From positions 310,001 through 374,000 of the forward strand of contig NZ_JALPVJ010000009.1 in the NCBI RefSeq assembly GCF_023544445.1: 64,000 nt of DNA, given 5' to 3'. Below the pieces are notes generated by a model that did no database searches, was not told the DNA's origin, and saw only the letters and a program-made list of their open reading frames with translations. Both the position numbers and the translations under genes were made by a program. Every line of letters begins with the position of its first letter. Positions within the stretch are counted from its first letter, which is position 1. This DNA comes from Actinoplanes sp. M2I2 (GTDB lineage: Bacteria > Actinomycetota > Actinomycetes > Mycobacteriales > Micromonosporaceae). Positions 47,885 to 56,714 of this stretch are shown here, in pieces.

Positions 47885-50800
47885 TCAGGTGGCCGGCTCG
47901 AACAGGACGTCGACCCAGTAGTTGCTGGCTTGCCAGCTCGCGGACGGGAAGCCGCCGCCGGCCCCGTAGCGGTAGACGCCGTTGGGGCCGTCGAGGCCGT
48001 CCCGCAAGGCGTGCAGCGGACCGTTGTCGGCGCCGGCGGTGGTGAAGTAGCCACTGTCGGCGGCGTACCGGCCGGCCGGCGCGTAATACGAGACGATGTA
48101 CGTGGCGCCGGCGCTGATCGGCACCGGCGTGGCGAACGTCGCCGTCTGCCAGCCGGTGGCGCTCTCACCCGTGAACGTGACCGTGCCGAGGCCGGCCCCG
48201 GCGGCGCTCCACAGGTGGCCGACGTGCGTACCGGTGTTGCCGCTGCCCTTGTAGAACCGCACGCCGGTCACCAGCCCGGCCACGTCCGACCGGAATTTCG
48301 TGCCGACCTCGACGGCGTCGGTGTCCGGCTCGGCCGGGGTGCCGGGCGTCGCCGAGGCGGCCCAGATCGAACAGGGGCAGCCGCTGGGCGCGCTCGCCGC
48401 GGTGGTGAACGACCAGGAGGTGGCCGGCAGGACGTTGCCGGCGGCATCCCGCGCGCCGCTGACCGCAACCGTGTACTGAGCCGACGCGGCGAGCTGGGCC
48501 GCCGGGGTGAAGGTCACCCGTGAGGTGGCGGCGTCGTAGGCCGTGGCGCCCGCGACAGCGCCGGCCGGACCGGTGAGCGTCACGACGGCGCCGGACACTT
48601 GTTCGCTGAAGGTCGCGGTCGCCGCGGTCGTCCGGGCCACGCCGGTGGCGCCGGCCGCCGGGGTCCGCGCGACCACCGCCGGCGCGGTCGTGTCGGGCGT
48701 GCCGCCGCCGGGACTGAACATGACGTCGACCCAGTAGTTGGCCGACTCCCAGGCCAGGGTGGGGAAGCCCGGCCCGAAACGGTAGACGCCGTTGGCTCCG
48801 TCGGCCCCGTCCCGCGGGGCGTGCAGCGGGGCGTTGTCGTAGCCTCGGGCCGCGAAGTAGGTCGGGTCGGCGGCGTAGCGGCCGTTCGGCGCGTAGTACG
48901 ACACCACGTACGTCGTGCCAGCGGCCAGCGACACCGGGGTGGACAGGGTGGCCTGCTGCCAGCCGGACGCCGTCTCACCGGTGAAGGTGACGGTCGACAG
49001 CAGCGTGCCCGAGGCCGTCCACAGGCGCCCGACGTGGGTGCCGGTGTTGGCCGGGCTCTTGTAGAACCGGATCGCCGTCACCCGGCCGGCCACGTCGGCG
49101 CGGAACTTCGTGCCGACCTCGGTGCCGGTGGAGTCGGGGTCCGCGGCGATCCCCGGGGTGGCGCCCGGTCCCCAGAGGCTGCACGGGCACGACCGGGCCC
49201 CGACGGTGACGGCCACCGCCGTGTCCGCGCCCACGTTGGCGCTGTCGTCGGTGGCCCGCACCCGGATCGTGGCCGGGCCACTCGCGGTCGGGTTCCACGC
49301 GTACGTCCAGGTCGCCCGGCCGGTGGCCGGATGCCAGGTGGCGCCGTTGTCGGTGGACACCTCGACCCCGCCGACCACGCCGCCACCGGCGTCGGTGGCC
49401 GTGCCGGCGACGGTCACCGGGGAGCCGGCCTGCACGCTCGCGCCGGCGGCGGGCGCGGTGATGGCGGCGCTCGGACCGGTGGCGTCCGTGGACCGCGTGG
49501 CGGCGCTCAGACCGGACTGGAGCGTGGCCGGTTGGGCGCCCAGGTCGGCGAACAGGTTGACGGTGGCCTGGCGCATCGGGGTGCTGGCCGCGCCGGAGCC
49601 GCGGTCGTGGGTGCTGTCGAGACCCCACGACCACTGGACCGTCCCGGCCCCGAAGACCAGCGCGCCGCTGGGCGCGCGGTACATCGTGAGGCGGTGGGTG
49701 GCGCTGCCGGTCGCGTAGGTCGAGCCGTGGTCCTGCAGGACGTCGAGTCCGCTCGCGGTGGTCGTGGAGAGCCGGATCAGGCCGCGGGGCCGGGCCCCGT
49801 TGTCGGCGTCCTCGTCCCACTCGTACCCGACCGTGCCGGTGCCCAGGGTCGCGGTCGCGCCAGCCGCCTGCGTCGCCACCGAGGTGCCGCGCCAGAACCG
49901 CATCCGGCCGTCCTCGGCCGGCACCCGCAGGCTCACCGTGCCCGCGTTGACCTTGAAGAGGGTGCCGGTCAGCCCGTTCTCGGGACGGTTGCCGTCGGCC
50001 GGTGGGCTGAACCGCGGGTCGCGCCAGGTGCCGGTCCACTCCGCGGCCGGGTCGATCTTGGCATTGGCGTGGGTCTCCTTGTACGACACCAGGGTCCGGT
50101 ACGGGGTGCCCGAGCCGTCGATCGACGTCTCCCACCGGGTCTTCCAGAACACCTCGTTGCCGCTGAAGAAGGCGAGGTGCACGCCGGCGTCCCGGGCGGC
50201 CTCCACGTTGGCCCGCTGCCGCCCCGACCAGTACTCGTCATGGCCGACCGACAGGAACGCCTTGTGGTTGGTCAGCAACGAGCCGCGGGCGTCGGTGTCG
50301 ACGCCGGCGAGGTAGCTCACGTCGTAGCCGTTGGCCTCGAGCCACCGCACCATCGGGTACTCGGCGTTGAAGACCATGTCCTCCGGGCCGGTCCCGCGCG
50401 TGGTGACCGGCCGGTTGTAACTGACCTTGTACGACCGCCCGGCCGGCGACCCGGCGTAGAAACTGTTCCCGCCGTACTGGTTGTAGGCCTGCCAGGTCGT
50501 GTCCGAGGTCTGCAGGACCAGGTCGGAGCGGCTGGCGTCATCGCGTACGACGAACACGACCAGGCTCGCGCCCGAGGTGCCGTCGGTGCGGGTCAGCCGG
50601 GCGAAGTAGATGCCGGACACCGCCGTCGCGGGCACCGGCCAGGAGGCTGAGACCGCCCAGTTGCCGCAGTCGACCAGCCCGGTCGCCGGGGCGGTGAGGC
50701 AGTCCGGCTGGGTCTGCCGCCCGACCGGGTTCACGGTCGTGATCAGCCGGGCCCCGGCCCCGCCGTAGTAGCCCATCCGGTAGATGTCCAGCCGGTACGA

Positions 50801-51055
50801 GGCGGCCGTGGTCTTCACCTTGAACCGCTGCGTCCCCCCGACGTTGACGCTCATCTCGGTGGCGAAGCCCTGGATCGCCGCGCTGCCCGACCCGGCGACG
50901 TCCCACGTCGAGGACGGGGTGCCGGGCTTGCTGTTCTCGCACGCGACCGGATTGACCAGCGGGGCGCACGGATCGGCGGCCCGGGCCGGGGCCGGCACGG
51001 ACAGGCCGGCCACGACCAGGACGAGCGCGAGAAGGGGCCGCAACGATCGGGGCAT
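47885..51055 (-). CDS. Secreted multidomain protein with two DUF4082 domains
   Basis: 1056 aa. A signal peptide (about 1-27, ending ARA) leads to a domain resembling the large subunit of N,N-dimethylformamidase (about 60-510; SDTTWQAYNQYGGNSFY, HDEYWSGRQR, FFSGNEVFWKTRWE). Then come an Ig-like module (about 540-625), a first DUF4082 domain (about 628-780), a Big_5-type Ig module (about 790-890) and a second DUF4082 domain (about 893-1056). Both DUF4082 copies have CPCS(L/I)W, NTGTHVG, GTTYVVSYYAP-like and SANYWVDV-type blocks. The parts suggest a carbohydrate-binding or polymer-modifying surface protein, which is inference. It ends the minus-strand set wecG-GT2-this gene, 13 bases after the GT2 gene. 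Confidence 0.85.
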   Translation of the reverse strand: MPRSLRPLLALVLVVAGLSVPAPARAADPCAPLVNPVACENSKPGTPSSTWDVAGSGSAAIQGFATEMSVNVGGTQRFKVKTTAASYRLDIYRMGYYGGAGARLITTVNPVGRQTQPDCLTAPATGLVDCGNWAVSASWPVPATAVSGIYFARLTRTDGTSGASLVVFVVRDDASRSDLVLQTSDTTWQAYNQYGGNSFYAGSPAGRSYKVSYNRPVTTRGTGPEDMVFNAEYPMVRWLEANGYDVSYLAGVDTDARGSLLTNHKAFLSVGHDEYWSGRQRANVEAARDAGVHLAFFSGNEVFWKTRWETSIDGSGTPYRTLVSYKETHANAKIDPAAEWTGTWRDPRFSPPADGNRPENGLTGTLFKVNAGTVSLRVPAEDGRMRFWRGTSVATQAAGATATLGTGTVGYEWDEDADNGARPRGLIRLSTTTASGLDVLQDHGSTYATGSATHRLTMYRAPSGALVFGAGTVQWSWGLDSTHDRGSGAASTPMRQATVNLFADLGAQPATLQSGLSAATRSTDATGPSAAITAPAAGASVQAGSPVTVAGTATDAGGGVVGGVEVSTDNGATWHPATGRATWTYAWNPTASGPATIRVRATDDSANVGADTAVAVTVGARSCPCSLWGPGATPGIAADPDSTGTEVGTKFRADVAGRVTAIRFYKSPANTGTHVGRLWTASGTLLSTVTFTGETASGWQQATLSTPVSLAAGTTYVVSYYAPNGRYAADPTYFAARGYDNAPLHAPRDGADGANGVYRFGPGFPTLAWESANYWVDVMFSPGGGTPDTTAPAVVARTPAAGATGVARTTAATATFSEQVSGAVVTLTGPAGAVAGATAYDAATSRVTFTPAAQLAASAQYTVAVSGARDAAGNVLPATSWSFTTAASAPSGCPCSIWAASATPGTPAEPDTDAVEVGTKFRSDVAGLVTGVRFYKGSGNTGTHVGHLWSAAGAGLGTVTFTGESATGWQTATFATPVPISAGATYIVSYYAPAGRYAADSGYFTTAGADNGPLHALRDGLDGPNGVYRYGAGGGFPSASWQASNYWVDVLFEPAT

Positions 51056-51068
51056 GGTGGGTACCGCC

Positions 51069-52046
51069 TTACCGGGCCGTCGGGACGTTCTCGAGGAGAG
51101 CGCTGTGCGGGGGCCGGGGCTCGTCGACCTCGGGCCAGCCGGCCCGCCAGGTGCGGCGCTCGCGCCAGACGGCCGTCCAGTCGACGCCGCGGGCCCGGTC
51201 GCGGCCGAGCAGGGTCTTGCCGACCGCGCGCAGGCCGACCCCGGTCGTCATCAGGCCGAGGGCCACGCGGGCACGACCGGGCGACCAGTGCCGCCGGACG
51301 TAGGTCGCCTTGCCCCGCAGGATCTTGATGCGCTGGCCCTCGGAGCTGGACGACGCGCCGCCGACGTGGATGACGGCGGCGTCCGGCACCACGACCGGGC
51401 TGGCGCCCAGCGCCGCGGCCCGGGTGCAGAGGTCGATGTCGTCGCTGTAGAGGAAGTAGACCGGGTCGAACCCGCCCAGCCGGTCGAACAGGTCGCGCTC
51501 GACGAGCATGCAGCAGCCGGAGACGGCCGGCACCTCACGGACGCTGCGGCGGTCGTACCCGGGAAGGCCCTCGGGGTCGAACCAGCCGATGGCCGAGCCC
51601 AGGCCGGTGGCGAACCCGACGTAGCCGCGCAGGCTGGGCAGGCCCCAGCAGGAATACCTGTCGTCGGTCCCGTCGGGGTGAAGGGTCCGCCCGGTGTAGA
51701 TGCCGTGCCGTGGATGGGCCCGGGCGAAACGGAACAGCTCGGCCACGGGGTGCCCGACCGGGGCCGCGTCCGGGTTGAGCAGCAGGACGTAGCGGCCCGT
51801 GCCGGCCACCACGCCCCGGTTGACGCCGCGGCCCCAGCCCACGTTGACCGGCAGCCGCACCAGCCGTACCTCCGGGAACTCCGCAGCCACGGCGTCGGCC
51901 GAACCGTCGGACGAGGCGTTGTCCACCACCGTGACGTCGAAGCTGACGTCGTCGGTGCGGCTGGCCGACAGCCTCTTCAGCCCGTCCAGCGTGAGCTCGC
52001 GGGTGTTGTACGAGACGATGACGACCGAAACGTCGGGACGGCTCAT
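51069..52046 (-). CDS. Family 2 glycosyltransferase, rhamnosyltransferase-like
   Basis: 325 aa cytoplasmic GT-A enzyme. VSVVIVSYNTRELTLDGLKRL, VVDNASSDGSADAV, NVGWGRGVNRG and the metal motif LLNPDA (in place of DXD) are typical of the rhamnosyltransferase-like GT2 subgroup; YSDDIDLCTRA holds the likely base. dTDP-rhamnose from the rml genes is a natural donor candidate. ATG 52046 overlaps the stop of the wecG-like gene (ATGA). Confidence 0.9.
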   Translation of the reverse strand: MSRPDVSVVIVSYNTRELTLDGLKRLSASRTDDVSFDVTVVDNASSDGSADAVAAEFPEVRLVRLPVNVGWGRGVNRGVVAGTGRYVLLLNPDAAPVGHPVAELFRFARAHPRHGIYTGRTLHPDGTDDRYSCWGLPSLRGYVGFATGLGSAIGWFDPEGLPGYDRRSVREVPAVSGCCMLVERDLFDRLGGFDPVYFLYSDDIDLCTRAAALGASPVVVPDAAVIHVGGASSSSEGQRIKILRGKATYVRRHWSPGRARVALGLMTTGVGLRAVGKTLLGRDRARGVDWTAVWRERRTWRAGWPEVDEPRPPHSALLENVPTAR

Positions 52047-52855
52047 CGGACGGCTCCGCCCCGCAGGCGCCGGCCCGCGCTGCCGGCCAGCAGGCGCACG
52101 GCGAAGGGCAGGTCGTCGACCAGGTAGCGGCGCATCAGCCGGCGCGGCTCGAGCCGGAGCCGGTGCACCCATTCCAGGCCGCTGTCCTGCATCCAGCCGG
52201 GCGCCCGGGACTGCACCCCGGCGACGAAGCCGATGGCCGCGCCGCAGCCCAGGAACCAGGTGTGCGGCAGACGCGGCCGCAGCCGGGCGATGACGCGCTC
52301 CTGCTTGGGAAAGCCGAAGCCGACGAAGACCAGATCCGGGGCGGCGCCGGCGACCTCGTCACAGACCTCGTCGTACTCCTCGGGGCGGGCGTCGAAACCG
52401 ATCGAGGGGCTGAGATGGCCGGCCCGCTTGAGATCGGGCAACCGCTCGCGCAGGACCTCGTCGGCCCGCTCCGCCGTCCCCGGTTCGCCGCCGAGCAGAT
52501 ACACCGACCGCCCGGCTTCGGCCATCGCGGCGGACAGGCTCCAGATCAGATCCGAGCCCGGAACCCGGGCCGGCAACGGATCGCCGGCCAGGCGCGAGGC
52601 CCAAATGAGAGGTTTCCCGTCAGCCACCACAATCTCGGATGCCGCCAGATGTCCCTTCAACTCGGGATCTCGCACGACTCGATGCAGGATGTCCACATTG
52701 GGGGTGACTATCTGCCCGCCCCGCCCGCCGGACAACTCCGCCACAACCCGTGCGATCACCTCTTGTTCAGCCAACGGATCAAAATGGACACCGGCCAGGT
52801 CGACGGTCTTCCGTTGAGCCACAACGGTTTCCGGGACGCTTCGAGACGCCTGCAT
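52043..52855 (-). CDS. WecG/TagA/CpsF-family glycosyltransferase
   Basis: 270 aa. The family blocks are TPNVDILHRVVRDPELK, IVVADGKPLIWASRL, PGSDLIWSL, VYLLGGEPGTAERA, LVFVGFGFPKQERVI and WFLGCGAAIGFVAG. Such enzymes add the second sugar, often ManNAc or a uronic acid form, to a lipid-linked first sugar. That fits a step after the WbaP-type transferase. TAACTT (52863-52868) ends 7 nt before ATG 52855, so the operon may be leaderless. Confidence 0.92.
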   Translation of the reverse strand: MQASRSVPETVVAQRKTVDLAGVHFDPLAEQEVIARVVAELSGGRGGQIVTPNVDILHRVVRDPELKGHLAASEIVVADGKPLIWASRLAGDPLPARVPGSDLIWSLSAAMAEAGRSVYLLGGEPGTAERADEVLRERLPDLKRAGHLSPSIGFDARPEEYDEVCDEVAGAAPDLVFVGFGFPKQERVIARLRPRLPHTWFLGCGAAIGFVAGVQSRAPGWMQDSGLEWVHRLRLEPRRLMRRYLVDDLPFAVRLLAGSAGRRLRGGAVR

Positions 52856-52862
52856 GCTCTGG

Positions 52863-52868
52863 AAGTTA
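52863..52868 (-). promoter_or_regulatory. Candidate -10 box of the wecG-like operon
   Basis: TAACTT on the minus strand, 7 nt before the ATG, with no ribosome site between. Confidence 0.35.
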
Positions 52869-52985
52869 CCGACCCGCGACTCTGTGGACGGAGACCCGAA
52901 TGGCCCTCAGGTGTGTCGAGAACGCGATAGCGGCTCGTCCATTCGACCGGTTGTTGCCGGCCCGCCCGGCCGGAAGCATCACGGT

Positions 52986-53873
52986 GTGCGAATCAGCGTC
53001 ATCCTGCCCGCTTTCAACGAGGAAGCCGGCATCGGCCCGACTTTGCGGACATTGACGGGAAACGCCGACGACAACATCGAGATCATCGTGGCGGCCAACG
53101 GATGCACCGACCGGACGGCCGAAGTGGCCCGCTCGTTCGGGGTCCGGGTCGTCGAGGTCGGCGCTCCCTCCAAGACGGCCGCGCTCAACGCGGCCGACGA
53201 GGTGGCCACCGGCGACGTCCGCGTCTACCTCGACGCCGACGTCCCGGCCGACCCCGGCGTGCTGCGCCGGCTGGCCGACGAGGTGAACCGGCCCGGCATC
53301 GAGGCGGCCGTGCCGCGGCCGGCCGTCGACACGTCGGCCAGCACGTGGCCGGTCCGTGCCTTCTACGCGGTGAACAGCCGCCTGCCCGTGTTCCGGGGAC
53401 GCCTGTTCGGCCGCGGGATCATCGCGGTCTCGTCGCACGCCCGGTCCCGCTTCGTCCGGTTCCCCGAGATCACCGCCGACGACATGTTTCTCGACGCGGT
53501 CGTGCCCGACGGCGAGAAGGCCGAGATCGACGTCCCGGTGCGCGTGGTGGCGCCCCGCACGGCCGGCGACCTGATCCGCCGGGTCGCCCGCGCCCGTGAC
53601 GGCAACGCCGAGTTCGAGCGCTACCTGCGGGCCCACCCGGAGGTCGTCGCCACGCCGGCGACGGCCGACCCGGCATCGTGGTTGCGTGACGTGGTCCTGC
53701 GGCGACCGTGGCTGCTGCCCTCGGCCGTCGTCTACGTCACGGTGGTGCTGCTGGCCGAGCGGACGAGGCGCTCGGCCTCCTGGGACGTCCGCTCCGGGTG
53801 GGGACGTCCGGCCGTCCCGGTCCCGCGACAGCGGACACCGGCCGACCCCGTGCCCGCGCGCGACACGCCTTGA
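52986..53873 (+). CDS. Family 2 glycosyltransferase with C-terminal membrane segment
   Basis: 295 aa. ISVILPAFNEEAGIG opens the GT-A domain, IIVAANGCTDRTAEVA and VYLDADVPADPGVL (DAD as DXD) follow, and FPEITADDMFLDAVV carries the acceptor-side aspartates. A hydrophobic helix near residues 245-262 (LLPSAVVYVTVVLLAE) may hold it at the membrane. GTG 52986 is chosen because the fold starts there; GGAAG lies about 10 nt upstream. It starts the plus-strand run of seven polysaccharide genes and diverges from the wecG-like gene over 130 bp. Confidence 0.85.
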   Translation: MRISVILPAFNEEAGIGPTLRTLTGNADDNIEIIVAANGCTDRTAEVARSFGVRVVEVGAPSKTAALNAADEVATGDVRVYLDADVPADPGVLRRLADEVNRPGIEAAVPRPAVDTSASTWPVRAFYAVNSRLPVFRGRLFGRGIIAVSSHARSRFVRFPEITADDMFLDAVVPDGEKAEIDVPVRVVAPRTAGDLIRRVARARDGNAEFERYLRAHPEVVATPATADPASWLRDVVLRRPWLLPSAVVYVTVVLLAERTRRSASWDVRSGWGRPAVPVPRQRTPADPVPARDTP

Positions 53874-53895
53874 CCACGGTGAGAGGGACAGACCT

Positions 53896-55758
53896 GTGCG
53901 AGTGACAACCACCGACCGGCGCCGCCTGATCGCCGTCGCGGCCGCGGTCACGCTGCTGATCGTGGCGGTGATCGTGGCGCTCGTGGTCAACCGCGGCACG
54001 ACCGAGACGCCCCGGCCGGCCGCCGCCCCCGCCGCGGCCGAGACGTTCTCCTTCTTCGCCGGCGACGACATCACCGGCGTGCAGACCACCCAGGAGGAGG
54101 CGCCGGTCGAGATCGGGCTGCGCTTCTCGTCCCGGAGCGACGGCGTCCTGTCGGCCGTGCGCTTCCTGCGCGCCCACAACGACAGCAGCAGCCACCCGGT
54201 GACCGTCTGGAGCGTGCGCGGCGGCAAGAAGCTGGCCGGCGCGACCTCCAGCGCGACCCTCACCGGCTGGCAGGACGTGCCGCTGTCGTCGCCGGTGCCG
54301 ATCAAGGCCGGTGAGCAGTACGTCGTCTCGTACCAGGCCGACCGTTACCGGGCCAGCACGGGATTCTTCCGCAAACCGGCGCAGGCCGGGCCGCTGAGCG
54401 CGGTCGCCGACGCCGGTGTCTTCGCCTACGACAAGGGAACCCTGCCCGCCCTGTCCTATCAGGCCAGCAACTACTGGGTGGACGTCGTCTTCCAGCCGGC
54501 GGCGGCGGCGAGCGCGGCGGCGCCGGGCGCGGCGACGCCCTCGTCCGGCGCGGCCGCAGCGGCGGCGCTGAGCCTGCCCCGCATCCCCTGGGAGGGCGGC
54601 CCGTCGTATTACAAGTCGTTCGCGCCGGCCCGCAATTCCGGCTGGGACAAGGATTCGTTCTTCCCCGTCGCCGTCTGGTACGAGGGTGTCGGCCGCCAGC
54701 AGGAGGTCGACCTCGACAAGAAGATGGGCCTCAACACCTACATCATGCTGACCGGCGATTCGGACCTCGAGCTGATCCGCCGCAACGGGATGTCCGCGAT
54801 GATCGCCGAGGACCACAAGGACCGGGGCGACGAGAGCGTCGGGTGGGTCCTCGCCGACGAGGCCGACATGTGGGGCGGCGCCGGCGACGGCCGCTGGACC
54901 GGCAAGTGGCCCGGTCAGGGCGAGGTCTGCACGCCGAAGGGGTCGGGCTGCGGCAAGGACATCCAGGCGACGCTGCACGGCAAGCTGCCCAAGGACGGCC
55001 GCATGGCCTACGCCAACTACGGCAAGGGCGTCATGTTCTGGCAGTCCGACGCGGATGCCGCGAAGCTCGTCAACAGCTACTCCGCCGTCGTGTCCAACGA
55101 CATCTACTGGTACACCGACGGCAACGTCTGCCGGGCCGACCACGAGGGTCGTGTCCTGGGAGTCAAGGAGGAGTTCTGCCGGCGGGCCGCGAACTACGGG
55201 CTGACCGTCGACCGCATGCGCACCCTCGACGCGGCCGACGGCAAACGCCAGCCCGTCTTCAACTTCGTCGAGGTCAGCCACCCCGGCAGCGACGCGGCCC
55301 TGCCCACCATCACCGGCGAGCAACTGGCCGGCGCGGTGATGAGCTCGCTGATCCACGAGGCCCGCGGCATCATCTACTTCAATCACAACTTCGGCGGCCC
55401 CTGCGTCTCCCAGCATGTCCTGCGGGAGAAGTGCGGTGACGCGGTGCGCCCGGCCGTGACCGAGGTCAACCGGCGCATCACCCGGCTGGCGCCCGTGCTC
55501 AACACCCAGTCGTACCAGTGGACGTTCAACCCGGCCCTGGACACCATGCTCAAGGCGCACGACGGGTCGTACTACATCTTCGCGATGCCCGGCCGCGAAG
55601 GCGGCACGGGCGAGCAGACCCTGGCGCTGCCGCCCGGTCTGACCGGGGCCCGGGCCGAGGTCATGTTCGAGAACAGAACCGTCCCGATCACCGGCGGCCA
55701 CCTGCGTGACACCTTCGGTAGTGAGTCTTCCTACCACATCTACCGAGTCGTTCCGTGA
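53896..55758 (+). CDS. Membrane-anchored DUF4082 protein with glycosidase-like C-domain
   Basis: 620 aa. One N-terminal transmembrane helix (about 12-34, LIAVAAAVTLLIVAVIVALVV) acts as signal anchor. A DUF4082 domain follows (about 47-202, ending SNYWVDVVFQP), then an Ala/Ser-rich linker and a large domain of about 390 residues (from ISLPRIPWEGG-like sequence at about 230). In it FFPVAVWYEGVG, MGLNTYIMLTG, VGWVLADEADMWG and GIIYFNHNFGG look like strands of a (beta/alpha)8 glycosidase-like barrel with acidic residues in DEAD. I cannot name the family. It probably binds and perhaps trims the exported polymer. GTG 53896 has a GAGAGGG 9 nt upstream. Confidence 0.82.
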   Translation: MRVTTTDRRRLIAVAAAVTLLIVAVIVALVVNRGTTETPRPAAAPAAAETFSFFAGDDITGVQTTQEEAPVEIGLRFSSRSDGVLSAVRFLRAHNDSSSHPVTVWSVRGGKKLAGATSSATLTGWQDVPLSSPVPIKAGEQYVVSYQADRYRASTGFFRKPAQAGPLSAVADAGVFAYDKGTLPALSYQASNYWVDVVFQPAAAASAAAPGAATPSSGAAAAAALSLPRIPWEGGPSYYKSFAPARNSGWDKDSFFPVAVWYEGVGRQQEVDLDKKMGLNTYIMLTGDSDLELIRRNGMSAMIAEDHKDRGDESVGWVLADEADMWGGAGDGRWTGKWPGQGEVCTPKGSGCGKDIQATLHGKLPKDGRMAYANYGKGVMFWQSDADAAKLVNSYSAVVSNDIYWYTDGNVCRADHEGRVLGVKEEFCRRAANYGLTVDRMRTLDAADGKRQPVFNFVEVSHPGSDAALPTITGEQLAGAVMSSLIHEARGIIYFNHNFGGPCVSQHVLREKCGDAVRPAVTEVNRRITRLAPVLNTQSYQWTFNPALDTMLKAHDGSYYIFAMPGREGGTGEQTLALPPGLTGARAEVMFENRTVPITGGHLRDTFGSESSYHIYRVVP

Positions 55759-55778
55759 GAGCAAACTGAGAGGAAGAC

Positions 55779-56714
55779 GTGGATTTCTGGGATCTCACGA
55801 AGGTGTTGCTGCGGCGGTGGTATCTCACCGTGCCGTTCCTGTTGCTGACGGCCTATGCGGCCTATTGGACAGGCTCCACCATCCAGCCCGACTACGTCGC
55901 CACGTCGTACGTCCAGGTTGTCCCGCCCACCGCCCCGGAGGAGCCGCAGACCGGGGTACCCAAGAAGAATCCGGGCCCGATCAACCCGTGGCTCTCCCTG
56001 GGCTACAACGCCCTGGGTCAGGCTGCCGTGCTGACGGTGCAGGACACCACCGTGCTCGAACAGCTCAAGGCGCAGGGCCTGTCCGACACCGTCCTGATCA
56101 CCCTCGACGACCAATCGCCCGTGGTGACGATCGAGGCCATCGGCACCACCAAGGAGCAGGCCGCGGCCACCACCGAAGAGGTGGTCAAGCGCCTCGACGT
56201 GAGCGTCCGAGAGCTGCAGGCCGAGTACGGGGCCAAGAAGACGAGCTACGCCACGACGCGGCGCCTCGACCAGGGCACCAACATCGTGGAGAAGAACTCC
56301 AAGGTCAAGCGGGCGCTGGTCGCCGTCCTCGGGGCCGGTGTGCTGGCCAGTACGGCCGTGACGATCGGGGTGGACGCCCTGCTGCGGCGCCGCTCCCGGC
56401 TCAAGGCGGCCCGCGCCGCGGACGACGCCGGGACGACGCCCACCAGCGGCCCACCGGCCGGAACAGCGGTCGTGCCGGTGAGCCCTGCCCCCGTCCCCGC
56501 CTCCGCGCCCGCGCCGGCGCCCCGGCCCGCCGGTCGGGAGTACGCGTCCTCCGCGCTCGACGACGAACCCGGGGACCGCACCGTCCAGATCCGGCCGGCC
56601 CAGAAGTCCTCCCCGTTACGCATTCCCGGTGAGGCGACGATCGTGCTGCCCACACCCGGCAGCCGGCCGAGCGAGTCCGGCGCCGGGCACAACGGCAAGG
56701 ACCCGCGGCCTTGA
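55779..56714 (+). CDS. Wzz-like chain length/export regulator
   Basis: 311 aa. An N-terminal transmembrane helix (about 14-32), a periplasmic-type segment of about 160 residues, and a second helix (about 186-206, LVAVLGAGVLASTAVTIGVDAL) match the topology of polysaccharide co-polymerases such as Wzz and actinobacterial CapA-like proteins. The cytoplasmic tail of about 100 residues is Pro/Ala-rich with no kinase motif. It would set polymer length or gate export with the neighbouring polymerase and flippase. GTG 55779 has GAGAGGAAG a few bases upstream. Confidence 0.78.
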   Translation: MDFWDLTKVLLRRWYLTVPFLLLTAYAAYWTGSTIQPDYVATSYVQVVPPTAPEEPQTGVPKKNPGPINPWLSLGYNALGQAAVLTVQDTTVLEQLKAQGLSDTVLITLDDQSPVVTIEAIGTTKEQAAATTEEVVKRLDVSVRELQAEYGAKKTSYATTRRLDQGTNIVEKNSKVKRALVAVLGAGVLASTAVTIGVDALLRRRSRLKAARAADDAGTTPTSGPPAGTAVVPVSPAPVPASAPAPAPRPAGREYASSALDDEPGDRTVQIRPAQKSSPLRIPGEATIVLPTPGSRPSESGAGHNGKDPRP

